Positions 17,662 to 26,640 of a stretch of DNA of 64,000 nt are shown here, piece after piece. The notes under the pieces were generated by a model. The model had not been told where the DNA came from. It worked only from the letters and a program-made list of their open reading frames with translations, and did not search any database. This DNA comes from Parerythrobacter lacustris (lineage in GTDB: Bacteria > Pseudomonadota > Alphaproteobacteria > Sphingomonadales > Sphingomonadaceae), in assembly GCF_024626475.1 (NCBI RefSeq), contig NZ_JANKHH010000005.1, positions 62,001 through 126,000 of the forward strand, in the 5' to 3' direction. Each line of letters begins with the position of its first letter. The stretch's first letter is position 1. Made by a program: the position numbers and the translations under genes.

Positions 17662-20526
17662 ATGTCCGCCAAGAAACATCTCTATCTCGTCGACGGTTCG
17701 GCCTATATTTTCCGCGCTTATCACCGGCTTCCGCCGCTGACCGATCCGCAGGGTACGCCGGTTGGGGCGGTCTATGGCTACACCACCATGCTGTGGAAGC
17801 TGGCCGACGATCTCCACAAGGCCGACGGGCCGACCCACCTCGCGGTCATCCTCGACAAGTCGAGCCGGTCGTTCCGCAACGACCTGTACGATCTCTACAA
17901 AGCCAATCGGCCCGAACCGCCCGAAGACCTGGTGCCCCAGTTCCCGCTGATTCGCGACGCCACCCGCGCCTTCAGCCTGCCCTGCATCGAGGAAGAAAAC
18001 GTCGAGGCGGACGACATGATCGCGAGCTACGCCCGCGCTGCCACGCGCAAGGGGTGGGACGTGACCATCGTCAGCTCGGACAAGGACCTGATGCAGCTGA
18101 TAGGCCAATGCGCCGAGGATGAGCTGGAACCGGGCGTCACCGAGGGTGGCTGTATCGATATGCTCGACACGATGAAGAATGCGCGGATCGGGCGCGAGGA
18201 AGTGATCGAGAAATTCGGCGTCCCGCCCGAACTGGTCGGTGACGTGCTGGCCCTAATGGGCGATTCGGTGGACAATATCCCCGGCATATTCGGGGTCGGA
18301 CCCAAAACCGCGAGCAAGCTGATCGACGAACACGGCAGCCTTACCGCCGCGCTCGATTCGGCCGAGGGCATGAAAGCCTCGAAGCTCAAGGAGCGGCTGA
18401 TCGAGCATCGCGCCGATGCAGAGCTGAGCCGCGTACTGGTGACGCTGAAGGAAGATTGTCCACTACCAATCGCTCTCGACGAAATGAAGCTTGACGGCGT
18501 TCCGCCCGAACCGCTCGCCGCCTTCCTCGAAAAGCACGGCTTCACCAGCCTGCTGCGGCGGCTCGGTGCGGGGACGGGCAGCCCCGAGCGCACGACCAAC
18601 CTCGACCCGCAGAAAGCGGTCAACAAGGGTGCCGAGGCATCGAGCGAAGGCAATCGCCAGCCGCCGCCCGAATGGCCCGCGATCGACCGCTCGCTCTACG
18701 AATGCGTCCAGTCCCGCGAGGCGCTCGATAGGTGGATCGCCCGCGCCTTTGCCGCGCGGCTGGTGGCGGTCGATACCGAGACCAGCGCGCTTGACGCGAT
18801 GCAGGCCGAACTCGTCGGTGTGAGTCTCGCCACCGGACCGGGCGAGGCGTGCTACATCCCGCTGGCCCATGGCGGAACCGACATGTTCGCCGAAAGGCCG
18901 CAACAGGTGGACCGGGCGGAGGCGCTCGAAGCGTTGAAGCCCCTGCTCGCGAGCGACGCGGTGCTCAAGGTGTTCCAGAACGGCAAATACGATCTCAACG
19001 TCCTCGCCCGTTACGGGGTCGCAGTCGCGCCGATCGACGATACGATGATCATCAGCTTCGCACTCGATGCCGGGCGCTCGCTCGACGGGATCGGCGGCGG
19101 CCACGGGATGGACGAGCTCTCCGAACGCCATCTCGGCCACACCCCGATCCCGTTCAAGGAACTGTGCGGCACCGGCAAGAAGGCGATTCCCTTCGGCGAG
19201 GTACCGCTCGACAAGGCAACCGCCTACGCCGCCGAAGATGCCGAGGTGACCTGGCGGCTGTGCAAGCTGCTCAAGCCGCGGCTCGCGGTCGAAGGCGGCA
19301 CGCGGGTCTACGAGCGGGTCGACCGTCCGCTGGTGCCGGTGGTAGCGCAGATGGAGCGCCACGGGATCAAGGTCGACCACTCGCGGCTGGCCCGGCTGTC
19401 GGAGGAGTTCGCGACCGAGACCGCCAAGCTGGAGGCGCAAATCCACCAGCTGGCGGGCGAGGAATTCACCATTGGCAGCCCCAAGCAGCTGGGCGATATC
19501 CTGTTCGACAAGCTCGGTCACAAGGGCGGGCGCAAGGGCAAGAGCGGGCAGTATTCGACCGACCAGGCGGTACTGGAACGCCTGTCAGGCGACGGCGCGC
19601 AGATCGCCGACCGGGTGCTCGAATGGCGCCAGCTGACGAAGCTGCGCTCGACCTATACCGAGGCTTTGCAGGCTGCTATCAATCCGCACACGGGCCGCGT
19701 CCACACCAGCTACAGCCTCGTCGGCGCGCAAACCGGGCGGCTGTCCTCGACCGATCCCAACCTGCAGAACATCCCGATCCGCACCCCGATCGGGCGGCAG
19801 ATCCGGGAGGCCTTCGTGCCGGAAGAGGGCAATGTGTTGCTCGCCGCCGATTATTCGCAGATCGAACTGCGGCTCGCTGCGCATATGGCCGACGTGCCCG
19901 AACTGAAGGAAGCCTTCGCCCATGGCGAGGACATCCATTCCCGGACCGCAAAGGAGATGTACGGTACGGTCGATCGTGACACCCGTGCAAAGGCCAAGAC
20001 GATCAACTTCGCGATCCTCTACGGCATCTCGCGCTGGGGCCTGGCCGGCAGGCTGGGTGTCGAACCTGACGAGGCGCAGGCGGTGATCGACACCTATTTC
20101 AAGCGCTTCCCCGGTATCCAGAGCTATATCCACGAAACGCTCGAGAGCGTGCGCGAGCGCGGCTATTCGGAAACGCTGTTCGGGCGCAAGACGTGGTTCC
20201 CGCGGATCAAGGCGCCCAACCAGGCTGAACGCCAGGGCAGCGAACGCGCCGCGATCAACGCCCCGATCCAGGGCACCAGCGCCGATATCATCAAGCGCGC
20301 GATGGTCCGCATGATGCCCGCGCTGGAGCAAGCGGGGCTGGGCCATGTGAAAATGCTGCTACAGGTGCACGACGAACTGGTGTTCGAACTGCCCGAAGGC
20401 GATGTAGCGACGGCGAGCCCGATCATCGAACGCGTGATGGCGACCGCAGCGGAACCCTCGGTCAAGCTGAGCGTGCCGCTGGGGATCGAGATCGGGACGG
20501 GGATGAGCTGGGACGCGGCGCATTAG
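17662..20526 (+). CDS. polA: DNA polymerase I
   Basis: The 954-residue product has all three domains: 5'-3' exonuclease (from HLYLVDGSAYIFRAYH, with the acidic cluster EENVEADDMIASYA), a 3'-5' proofreading domain with intact motif AVDTETSALD near residue 370, and the polymerase with DYSQIELRLAAH, the O-helix region AKTINFAILYGIS and VHDELVFE. It fills gaps in repair and replaces RNA primers. ATG at 17662 is preferred over GTG at 17653. The last 14 codons are echoed at 21970-22013. rluE follows after 15 bases. Confidence 0.97.
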   Translation: MSAKKHLYLVDGSAYIFRAYHRLPPLTDPQGTPVGAVYGYTTMLWKLADDLHKADGPTHLAVILDKSSRSFRNDLYDLYKANRPEPPEDLVPQFPLIRDATRAFSLPCIEEENVEADDMIASYARAATRKGWDVTIVSSDKDLMQLIGQCAEDELEPGVTEGGCIDMLDTMKNARIGREEVIEKFGVPPELVGDVLALMGDSVDNIPGIFGVGPKTASKLIDEHGSLTAALDSAEGMKASKLKERLIEHRADAELSRVLVTLKEDCPLPIALDEMKLDGVPPEPLAAFLEKHGFTSLLRRLGAGTGSPERTTNLDPQKAVNKGAEASSEGNRQPPPEWPAIDRSLYECVQSREALDRWIARAFAARLVAVDTETSALDAMQAELVGVSLATGPGEACYIPLAHGGTDMFAERPQQVDRAEALEALKPLLASDAVLKVFQNGKYDLNVLARYGVAVAPIDDTMIISFALDAGRSLDGIGGGHGMDELSERHLGHTPIPFKELCGTGKKAIPFGEVPLDKATAYAAEDAEVTWRLCKLLKPRLAVEGGTRVYERVDRPLVPVVAQMERHGIKVDHSRLARLSEEFATETAKLEAQIHQLAGEEFTIGSPKQLGDILFDKLGHKGGRKGKSGQYSTDQAVLERLSGDGAQIADRVLEWRQLTKLRSTYTEALQAAINPHTGRVHTSYSLVGAQTGRLSSTDPNLQNIPIRTPIGRQIREAFVPEEGNVLLAADYSQIELRLAAHMADVPELKEAFAHGEDIHSRTAKEMYGTVDRDTRAKAKTINFAILYGISRWGLAGRLGVEPDEAQAVIDTYFKRFPGIQSYIHETLESVRERGYSETLFGRKTWFPRIKAPNQAERQGSERAAINAPIQGTSADIIKRAMVRMMPALEQAGLGHVKMLLQVHDELVFELPEGDVATASPIIERVMATAAEPSVKLSVPLGIEIGTGMSWDAAH

Positions 20527-20541
20527 GCGGGCGGACAAGGC

Positions 20542-21090
20542 ATGGCCCGGCTGCTCCTGTTCAACAAGCCCTTCGGGGTTCTGTCACAATTCACCGATCG
20601 CGGATCGCCGACGGTTCGCGCGACCCTGTCGGACTTCATCGTGGTGAAAGGGGTCTATCCCGCCGGGAGACTCGACCGCGACAGCGAGGGACTGCTGCTG
20701 CTCACCGATGACGGGCGGCTGCAGGCGCGGATTGCCGATCCGCGGTTCAAGCTGCCCAAATCCTATCTGGTGCAGGTCGAAGGCGATCCGCAGGAAGAGC
20801 AGCTGGAGCCTTTGCGCAAGGGCGTCCGGCTAAAGGACGGGATGACCCTTCCGGCCGAGATCGAGCGCATCGATGCGCTGGAGCTGTGGCCTCGCGATCC
20901 GCCGATCCGCGTGCGCAAGTCGATCCCCGACAGCTGGCTGAAACTCACCATCCGCGAGGGGCGCAACCGGCAGGTGCGGCGCATGACGGCGGCGGTCGGC
21001 CTGCCCACCTTGCGGCTGGTCCGATGGTCGATCGGCGACTGGAGCCTCGCCGGGATCGCGCCGGGGCAGTACCGCGAGGATGCGGCCTAG
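20542..21090 (+). CDS. rluE: 23S rRNA pseudouridine synthase RluE-type
   Basis: The 182-residue product is a short RsuA/RluB/E family pseudouridine synthase without an S4 domain. [11 protein letters not shown] opens the fold, and [17 protein letters not shown] contains the catalytic aspartate (GRLDxxSxGLLL). [12 protein letters not shown] is the conserved C-terminal element. It isomerises a uridine in 23S rRNA. It lies between polA and rlmJ, all on one strand with 3- to 15-base gaps, so it is likely part of that operon. Confidence 0.9.
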   Translation: MARLLLFNKPFGVLSQFTDRGSPTVRATLSDFIVVKGVYPAGRLDRDSEGLLLLTDDGRLQARIADPRFKLPKSYLVQVEGDPQEEQLEPLRKGVRLKDGMTLPAEIERIDALELWPRDPPIRVRKSIPDSWLKLTIREGRNRQVRRMTAAVGLPTLRLVRWSIGDWSLAGIAPGQYREDAA

Positions 21091-21093
21091 CCG

Positions 21094-21936
21094 ATGAACT
21101 ATCGCCATTCCTTCCACGCCGGCAACAGCGCCGATGTCGTCAAGCATGCCTTGCTGATCGCGCTCGTCCGCGCCTTGCAGATGAAGCCGGGCGCGCTGAC
21201 CATGATCGACACCCACGCCGGCTGCGGACTCTACGACCTCGCCGGCGACCACGCCCGACGCACCGGTGAGGCGACGCAGGGCGTGCTGCGCGCCTTTGCC
21301 GATACAAACCCCTTGCTTGGCGACTACCGTGCCGCCGTTGAGGTTGTGAACGAGGGCACGGATCAGGGCGAAGGCCCGCGTCTCTACCCCGGAAGCCCGC
21401 GTATTCTGGCGCAGCTTCTGCGCCCACAGGATGTCCTGATCCTCAATGAAAAGCATCCCGAAGACGCCGCTGCCCTGCGCCGCGCAATGCGGGGTTTCCC
21501 CGCAGCCGTGCATCAGCGCGATGCCTACGAACTCTGGCTGGCGATGCTACCGACCCGCACGCCGCGCGGGGTGGTGGTGGTCGATCCGCCCTACGAACAG
21601 ACCGACGAACGCGCGCGGATCGTGGCCACTCTGGCCGCCGCGATGCGCAAATGGGCGCATGGCGTGACGGTGATCTGGTATCCGCTCAAAAGCCGCACCG
21701 CGCACGCGCGGTGGAAGGATCAGCTCCGCCGGCTCGGCATCGCGAAATTCCTGATTGTCGAGCACTGGCTTTACGATACCGACCAGCCCGATATCTACAA
21801 CGGCGCGGGCCTGTTCATCGTCAACCCGCCCTTCGCCTTCACGCAGGGGCTGGCCCCGTTGCTTGAGGCACTGCGAGCCGCGCTGGCACCCGAAGGGCAC
21901 AGCGGCGAGATCACCGCTGGCTGGCTGAGCGATTGA
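21094..21936 (+). CDS. rlmJ: 23S rRNA (adenine2030-N6)-methyltransferase RlmJ
   Basis: The 280-residue product fits RlmJ: MNYRHSFHAGNSADVVKHA at the start, DTHAGCGLYDL as SAM site, and VVDPPYEQTDER with the DPPY motif of N6-adenine methyltransferases. It methylates an adenine in 23S rRNA. It begins 3 bases after the rluE stop, indicating co-transcription with polA-rluE. Confidence 0.95.
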   Translation: MNYRHSFHAGNSADVVKHALLIALVRALQMKPGALTMIDTHAGCGLYDLAGDHARRTGEATQGVLRAFADTNPLLGDYRAAVEVVNEGTDQGEGPRLYPGSPRILAQLLRPQDVLILNEKHPEDAAALRRAMRGFPAAVHQRDAYELWLAMLPTRTPRGVVVVDPPYEQTDERARIVATLAAAMRKWAHGVTVIWYPLKSRTAHARWKDQLRRLGIAKFLIVEHWLYDTDQPDIYNGAGLFIVNPPFAFTQGLAPLLEALRAALAPEGHSGEITAGWLSD

Positions 21937-21969
21937 GATCGGTCGTGGAACAGCGCGGAGAGCGGCTGA

Positions 21970-22013
21970 GGATCGAAGGCGGGACGGCAATGAGCTGGGA
22001 CGCGGCGCATTGA
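21970..22013 (+). repeat. duplicated fragment of the polA 3' end
   Basis: Bases 21970-22011 align without gaps to 20483-20524 in polA with 37 of 42 identities, including 22 identical bases (21990-22011 = 20503-20524). The copy still reads GTAMSWDAAH and then a stop, against GTGMSWDAAH in polA. It lies just past rlmJ in a frame different from rlmJ, so it is a scar and not a gene. Confidence 0.85.
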
Positions 22014-22067
22014 TGGCGCGGCGTCCGCCGCCGTCCGCCACCCGACGGAATCAATTGCCGCTTACGG

Positions 22068-22496
22068 CTAGCTACCATCCCGTCTGAAGGGGCGCTTGCG
22101 TCTGATCCGCCGGGCGAGCGGCCAAGGTTGTCGCGTCTCGAATCGGCGCAACTCCGCTGCGGCATCCTCGTCATCGCCTTGAGCGGCACGGCGCAGCCAA
22201 TGACGGTATCCGGCAAGATCGCCGAGATAAAACAAGGTGAGGGCGAAGTTTTGCGCAGCGGTGAATTCGCCCTGGCGGTAAGCCCGATACATCAGGCCCG
22301 CCGGACTGTGTGCATCGCGAATATGGCCAAGGTCGCCGCGTCGGCCCGTTTCGGTCTCATGCGCGGCCAGGTGCAGCATGGCTGGCCCGTATCGCCGGTG
22401 GGCGAGTATCCGCAAGATCGGCATCCCGAAGCCATTCGCCTTGCCATCCAGAATCAATCCGGCGCGTTCGTACAGCCGGTCCAGTCGCTCATCCAT
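22068..22496 (-). CDS. hypothetical Sel1/TPR-like protein
   Basis: The 142-residue soluble protein is helix-rich. Residues about 65-120 (HSPAGLMYRAYRQGEF, then WLRRAAQGDDEDAAAELRRFE) resemble a degenerate Sel1-type helical repeat, suggesting protein-protein contacts. The end is very basic (ARRIRRKRPFRRDG). It begins at ATG 22496. No partner genes are adjacent. Another Sel1-like protein lies at 63161. The next 279 bases, up to the MscS gene, show no gene or clear signal. Confidence 0.65.
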   Translation of the reverse strand: MDERLDRLYERAGLILDGKANGFGMPILRILAHRRYGPAMLHLAAHETETGRRGDLGHIRDAHSPAGLMYRAYRQGEFTAAQNFALTLFYLGDLAGYRHWLRRAAQGDDEDAAAELRRFETRQPWPLARRIRRKRPFRRDGS

Positions 22497-22775
22497 GAAT
22501 GGTGACTAGCCCGGCCAATGTGGCTTGAAAAGATCTCGGCACCTTTCATTGGACGCCTGCGGGCTTCCGCTGTCCTACAGCCCCTAGGGTGCAAAAGGGT
22601 GATCGAATGTTCGTTTGCGCACCTTTGGCGCAAGCTCTTCAGACAGGGCAATTTTGCGCGGAGAGGTCTCTGCCATCTATCGCAAGGGGCGGGGGCTCGC
22701 TCGCACGCGAGAATGTGTCAAGCGCTCTGACCGCTTCGGTTGAAACCATATCGCATCGCCAGTAGTTGGCCCACC

Positions 22776-23855
22776 ATGCTCGACCAACTCAATTTCGCCC
22801 GCTGGACCATCGCATGGGACGAATTTGCCGGCGCGGCGCTGGCCCTTGGCGTGGCGGTGGTCGCGGCTTGGGTGCTCTACCGGATCGTTTTCACGATCGC
22901 GCATCGCCTCACTCGTATGTCCGATTCCCTCGCCAACGAGCTGGTGGTCGACAGCATCCGGCGGCCCGTGAAATGGTCGATGATCGCCATCGCAGTTACA
23001 ATCGCCGCGCAGAACAACGATGCGCTGGCTGCGGTGTGGGAACCACTCGCCCGGTTCCTGCGGCCCGCCCTGCTCGGATGGATCGCCTACACGCTGGTCA
23101 AGGCGTTCACGGCGGCGATGGAACTGCGGCTCGAATCTTCGGTCGATCCGGTCGCGGTGCGCAGCCGCCGGACGCGCATCTCGATCCTCTCGCGCACTGC
23201 GACCTTTGCGATCGTGTTCATCACCGTCGGGCTGATGCTGTTCGCAATTCCCGCCGTCCAGTCGATCGGCACCACCCTGCTCGCCTCCGCCGGTCTCGCC
23301 GCGCTGGCGGTCGGCGCGGCTGCGCAGCCCGCGCTCAAATCGCTGATCGGCGGGATCCAGCTCGCGCTGACCGAACCGCTGCGGATCGGCGATCTGGTGG
23401 TGGTCGACGGGCACACCGGCCGGGTCGAGGAAATCCGCATGAGCTTCATCGTCATCCGCACGTGGGACGAGCGTGTCGCGATCGTGCCGACGACGCAGGT
23501 GCTCGAGCAGACGTTCGAGAACTGGTCGCGTCGCAACGAGATGCTCACCGGGCCGGTGATGCTCCATCTCGACCCCGCGACCGAGATCGAACCGATCCGG
23601 CAGGAGTTCCTCCGTTTCCTCGGCGAACAGGAAAGCTGGGACGGGCGCAACGCATCCGCGCTGATGACCGATGCCTTCCCCGAAAGCGTGCAGCTGCGGC
23701 TGGCGATGAGTTCGCGCACGATCGGCGAGCTGTTCGACCTGCGGTGCGCGGTGCGCGAGCACATGATCGAATGGCTGCGCACGGAAATGCCCGGCGCGCT
23801 GATCCGCCACCGGCTGGAGGTCGAGGCGGCGAACCAGCGGTCCGCCCCGGTCTGA
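22776..23855 (+). CDS. mechanosensitive channel, MscS family
   Basis: The 359-residue product has about four N-terminal membrane helices and then the MscS pore region, ASAGLAALAVGAAAQPALKSLIGGIQLALTE, whose small-residue A/G pattern lines the pore (described at about residues 170-200). The beta domain follows with LRIGDLVVVDGHTGRVEEI. Such channels release solutes during hypo-osmotic shock. ATG at 22776 is chosen over an in-frame TTG at 22740, because it places the first helix normally. It converges with Cdc48, only 6 bases apart. Confidence 0.9.
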   Translation: MLDQLNFARWTIAWDEFAGAALALGVAVVAAWVLYRIVFTIAHRLTRMSDSLANELVVDSIRRPVKWSMIAIAVTIAAQNNDALAAVWEPLARFLRPALLGWIAYTLVKAFTAAMELRLESSVDPVAVRSRRTRISILSRTATFAIVFITVGLMLFAIPAVQSIGTTLLASAGLAALAVGAAAQPALKSLIGGIQLALTEPLRIGDLVVVDGHTGRVEEIRMSFIVIRTWDERVAIVPTTQVLEQTFENWSRRNEMLTGPVMLHLDPATEIEPIRQEFLRFLGEQESWDGRNASALMTDAFPESVQLRLAMSSRTIGELFDLRCAVREHMIEWLRTEMPGALIRHRLEVEAANQRSAPV

Positions 23856-23861
23856 GCCGAG

Positions 23862-26192
23862 CTATTCGAGCGGTGTGACCTCGTCCGGACCGTGCTTCCT
23901 GGCACGGATCGGCTCGACCATGCCCTCGTGGATGAACCCGATCGGAGAAACCTGCGCGGCGCGTTTCTTGAGCTCGCCGCGCATCTTCTTGTATTCTTCT
24001 TCCATCGCTTCGGTCACGGTCGCGCGGCTGTCGTCGAGCGCCTCGGCGAAGTCTGCCGCGGTGACGCTGTCGACCTCGCCGCCCGCCCGGCGCAGCGCGT
24101 TGAGCCCCGCCCGGCGCACCACGTCCTCAAGGTCCGCCCCTGTGAAGCGGTCGGTCTTCGCGGCGATGTTCGCCAGCGAGACATCCTCGGCCAGCGGCAT
24201 GGCAGCCGTATGGATGCCGAGGATTCGCTCGCGCCCCTTCTCGTCCGGTGTGCCGACATAGACCAGCTCGTCGAACCTTCCCGGTCGCAGCAGCGCCGGA
24301 TCGACCAGCGTCGGCCGGTTGGTCGCGCCGATCACCACCACCGACTGCAATTCCTCCAGCCCGTCCATTTCGGCGAGGATGGTGTTCACAACGCGCCCGG
24401 TGACCTGCGGTTCGCCCTGCCCGCTGCCCCGCGCGGGGACCAGGCTGTCGATCTCGTCGATGAACACCACGCAGGGCGCGACCGAGCGGGCACGCTGGAA
24501 CAGGCGGGCGATCTGCTGCTCGCTCTCGCCGTACCATTTGCTCAGCAGGTCGGAGCTTTTCATCGAAATGAAGTTGGCCTCCGCTTCCTTGGCGACGGCC
24601 TTCGCGAGCAGCGTCTTGCCCGTTCCCGGCGGACCATACAGCAGGAAGCCCTGCGCCGGGCGGATCCCGAGCCGCTGGAAGGCGGCCGCGTTCTTGAGCG
24701 GCAGTTCGATCCCTTCCTTCAGCTTGTCGATCGCCTCGTCGATACCGCCGATATCGTCCCACCCGACGGTGGGCACCTGAACCATGACCTCGCGCATCGC
24801 CGAAGGCTGCACGCGCTTCAGCGCGGCAAGGAAATCGTCGCGGGTGACGCAAAGATCGTCGAGCACCTCCTGCGGCACGGTGCGCGCGTCGAGGTCGAGC
24901 CGCGGCATGATCCGGCGGACCGCCTCGATCGCCGCTTCACGCGCCAGCGCGGCGATATCCGCGCCGACAAAGCCATGGGTGACCTTGGCCAGTTCGCCCA
25001 GATCGACCTTGTCCTCCAGCGGCATCCCGCGGGTATGGATGGCGAGGATTTCGCGCCGTCCGCGTTCGTCGGGCACGCCGATCACGATCTCGCGGTCGAA
25101 CCGGCCCGGCCGTCGCAGCGCCTCGTCGATCGCATCGGGGCGGTTGGTCGCTGCGATCACCACGAGGTTGGAGCGCGCCTCGATCCCGTCCATCAGCGTC
25201 AGCAGCTGCGCGACCAGCCGCTTTTCGGCTTCGCCCGACACGCGGTCGCGCTTGGGGGCGATCGAGTCGATCTCGTCGATGAACACGATCGCCGGCGCGG
25301 CCTTGGTCGCGGCCTCGAACACTTCGCGCAGCCGCTTCTCGCTCTCGCCATAGCCCGAGCCCATGATCTCGGGGCCGTTGATGGTGAAGAACTCCGCGTC
25401 GCTCTCGTTCGCCACCGCCTGCGCCAGCCGGGTCTTGCCGGTACCCGGCGGGCCGTGGAGCAGCACGCCCTTGGGCGGATCGACTCCCAGCCGGGTGAAC
25501 AGCTCGGGATAGCGCAACGGCAGCTCGACCATTTCGCGCAATTGCTTGATGGTATCGTCGATCCCGCCGACGTCGTCGTAATTCACCCCCGCACGCGGAT
25601 CGCGCGGTTCCTCGAACTCGGCGCGCAGCTCGACTTCGGTGTTCTCGTCGATATGGACGATGCCCTTGGGCGTGGTCGAGGCGACCGACAGCCGGATCTG
25701 GGTCAGCGCATAGGCCGGCGCGTTGAACATGCGCTGGACCTCGGGCGGCATGTTGCGCACCGGTTGCTGCCCGGTCGTCGCCACCAGATCGCCCGCCACC
25801 AGCGGCTTGCGGAAGAAGTTGCGCTGCAGCGCCTGCGTCGGCCCTTGTAACCGCATTTCGCGCTGCGCCGGAGCGAAGACGACACGCTTGGCAGGCTTCG
25901 ATTCGGCGCGGCGGATCAGCACATGCTCGCCCGACCCGACCTCGGCATTGCCGCGCTGGAGCCCGTCGAGCCGGATGACATCGAGTGCCTGATCCTCGTC
26001 ATAGGCCGACATGGCGAGCGCGGCGGTGGAGCGCTTGCCTTCGATCTCGACCACGTCGCCCTCTGTAATGCCGAGCGCCTGGAATGCACTGCGCGGCATG
26101 CGCACGATGCCCTGCCCGCTCTCTTCCTGCCTGGCCGCCGCGACTTGCAGGCGAATGGTCTTCTCTTCTAACGCGGCGTCGGCATCGGCCAT
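23862..26192 (-). CDS. Cdc48/VCP-type AAA+ ATPase
   Basis: The 776-residue product has an N-terminal double-psi barrel-like domain (1-190) and two AAA+ modules. D1 has GPPGTGKTRLAQA and VFIDEIDSIAPKR; D2 has GPPGTGKTLLAKA and VFIDEIDSLVPAR; each has ATNRPD/ATNRPT second-region motifs and RPGRFD arginine fingers. This is the archaeal/eukaryotic unfoldase architecture, present in some bacteria including sphingomonads. It probably forms a hexamer that extracts or unfolds proteins. No adaptor or ubiquitin-like partner is seen nearby. Confidence 0.95.
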   Translation of the reverse strand: MADADAALEEKTIRLQVAAARQEESGQGIVRMPRSAFQALGITEGDVVEIEGKRSTAALAMSAYDEDQALDVIRLDGLQRGNAEVGSGEHVLIRRAESKPAKRVVFAPAQREMRLQGPTQALQRNFFRKPLVAGDLVATTGQQPVRNMPPEVQRMFNAPAYALTQIRLSVASTTPKGIVHIDENTEVELRAEFEEPRDPRAGVNYDDVGGIDDTIKQLREMVELPLRYPELFTRLGVDPPKGVLLHGPPGTGKTRLAQAVANESDAEFFTINGPEIMGSGYGESEKRLREVFEAATKAAPAIVFIDEIDSIAPKRDRVSGEAEKRLVAQLLTLMDGIEARSNLVVIAATNRPDAIDEALRRPGRFDREIVIGVPDERGRREILAIHTRGMPLEDKVDLGELAKVTHGFVGADIAALAREAAIEAVRRIMPRLDLDARTVPQEVLDDLCVTRDDFLAALKRVQPSAMREVMVQVPTVGWDDIGGIDEAIDKLKEGIELPLKNAAAFQRLGIRPAQGFLLYGPPGTGKTLLAKAVAKEAEANFISMKSSDLLSKWYGESEQQIARLFQRARSVAPCVVFIDEIDSLVPARGSGQGEPQVTGRVVNTILAEMDGLEELQSVVVIGATNRPTLVDPALLRPGRFDELVYVGTPDEKGRERILGIHTAAMPLAEDVSLANIAAKTDRFTGADLEDVVRRAGLNALRRAGGEVDSVTAADFAEALDDSRATVTEAMEEEYKKMRGELKKRAAQVSPIGFIHEGMVEPIRARKHGPDEVTPLE

Positions 26193-26314
26193 GTGGCATT
26201 CGCTCCCTGATCGGCATCTTCAAGCGTCGCAATAGCTAGGGACGCTGCGTCGCTGATGCAAATGGGCTAAGCGCAGGATTGTGTCTTCGAGGCAGGGCCA
26301 TTCCTGATCGACAA

Positions 26315-26379
26315 AGAAAAAAGCCCCGGCGGAAAACCACCGGGGCTGTAAAGTCTTGGGAGAGGATGCCTGAAAGGCA
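26315..26379 (-). ncRNA. candidate small RNA with intrinsic terminator
   Basis: On the - strand a promoter-like pair (26384-26414) is followed by about 65 bases: a small stem-loop TGCC-TTTCA-GGCA, an unpaired stretch TCCTCTCCCAAGACTTTACA, then AGCCCCGG...CCGGGGCT (26322-26347) and a T-rich tail ending near 26315. No open reading frame uses it. CCTCTCCC could pair with Shine-Dalgarno sequences, as in other alphaproteobacterial small RNAs. It lies between the divergent Cdc48 and scoA genes. Confidence 0.55.
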
Positions 26380-26383
26380 GGGA

Positions 26384-26414
26384 GATATATGCGGCGGAGC
26401 AGCATTTTGTGCAA
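26384..26414 (-). promoter_or_regulatory. candidate promoter of the small RNA
   Basis: TTGCAC on the - strand (26414-26409) is followed by 17-19 bases and an AT-rich -10 region CATATATC (26391-26384). Transcription would begin about 26377-26379, just before the first hairpin of the candidate RNA. Confidence 0.45.
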
Positions 26415-26640
26415 GTGCGAAAAGAACATGCGGAGTTGCAAAACATGCAACCGGAACCAAAGCCTTGTCACGAAATCGTAATCCGGCTGTTCCCCCGGTA
26501 GCTCCAGGGATGAACACAGCGTCTTCGGTTCGTTGTGCAGTGCGATATAACGGGATCGTTTCCTCCTCGGTTTCCGGCCGGCAGAGGGTGACAGGTCTGC
26601 CTTCCCGGCCTAAAGACGTAAGGCTCGACAGGGAGTAGCC
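26415..26640. other. intergenic stretch upstream of scoA
   Basis: Together with the small-RNA candidate this makes a 448-base space without a protein gene. Apart from an AGGGAG ribosome binding site just before the scoA ATG, no further signal was identified. Open frames here lack codon bias and are taken as chance. Confidence 0.5.

Noticed and set aside
22497..22775. Possible tRNA or small RNA upstream of the MscS gene
   Set aside because: No cloverleaf, promoter pair or terminator could be drawn; open frames there are short and biased by chance.
23892..25850. 652-codon + strand frame opposite the Cdc48 gene
   Set aside because: It mirrors the highly conserved AAA+ gene and has no features of its own.
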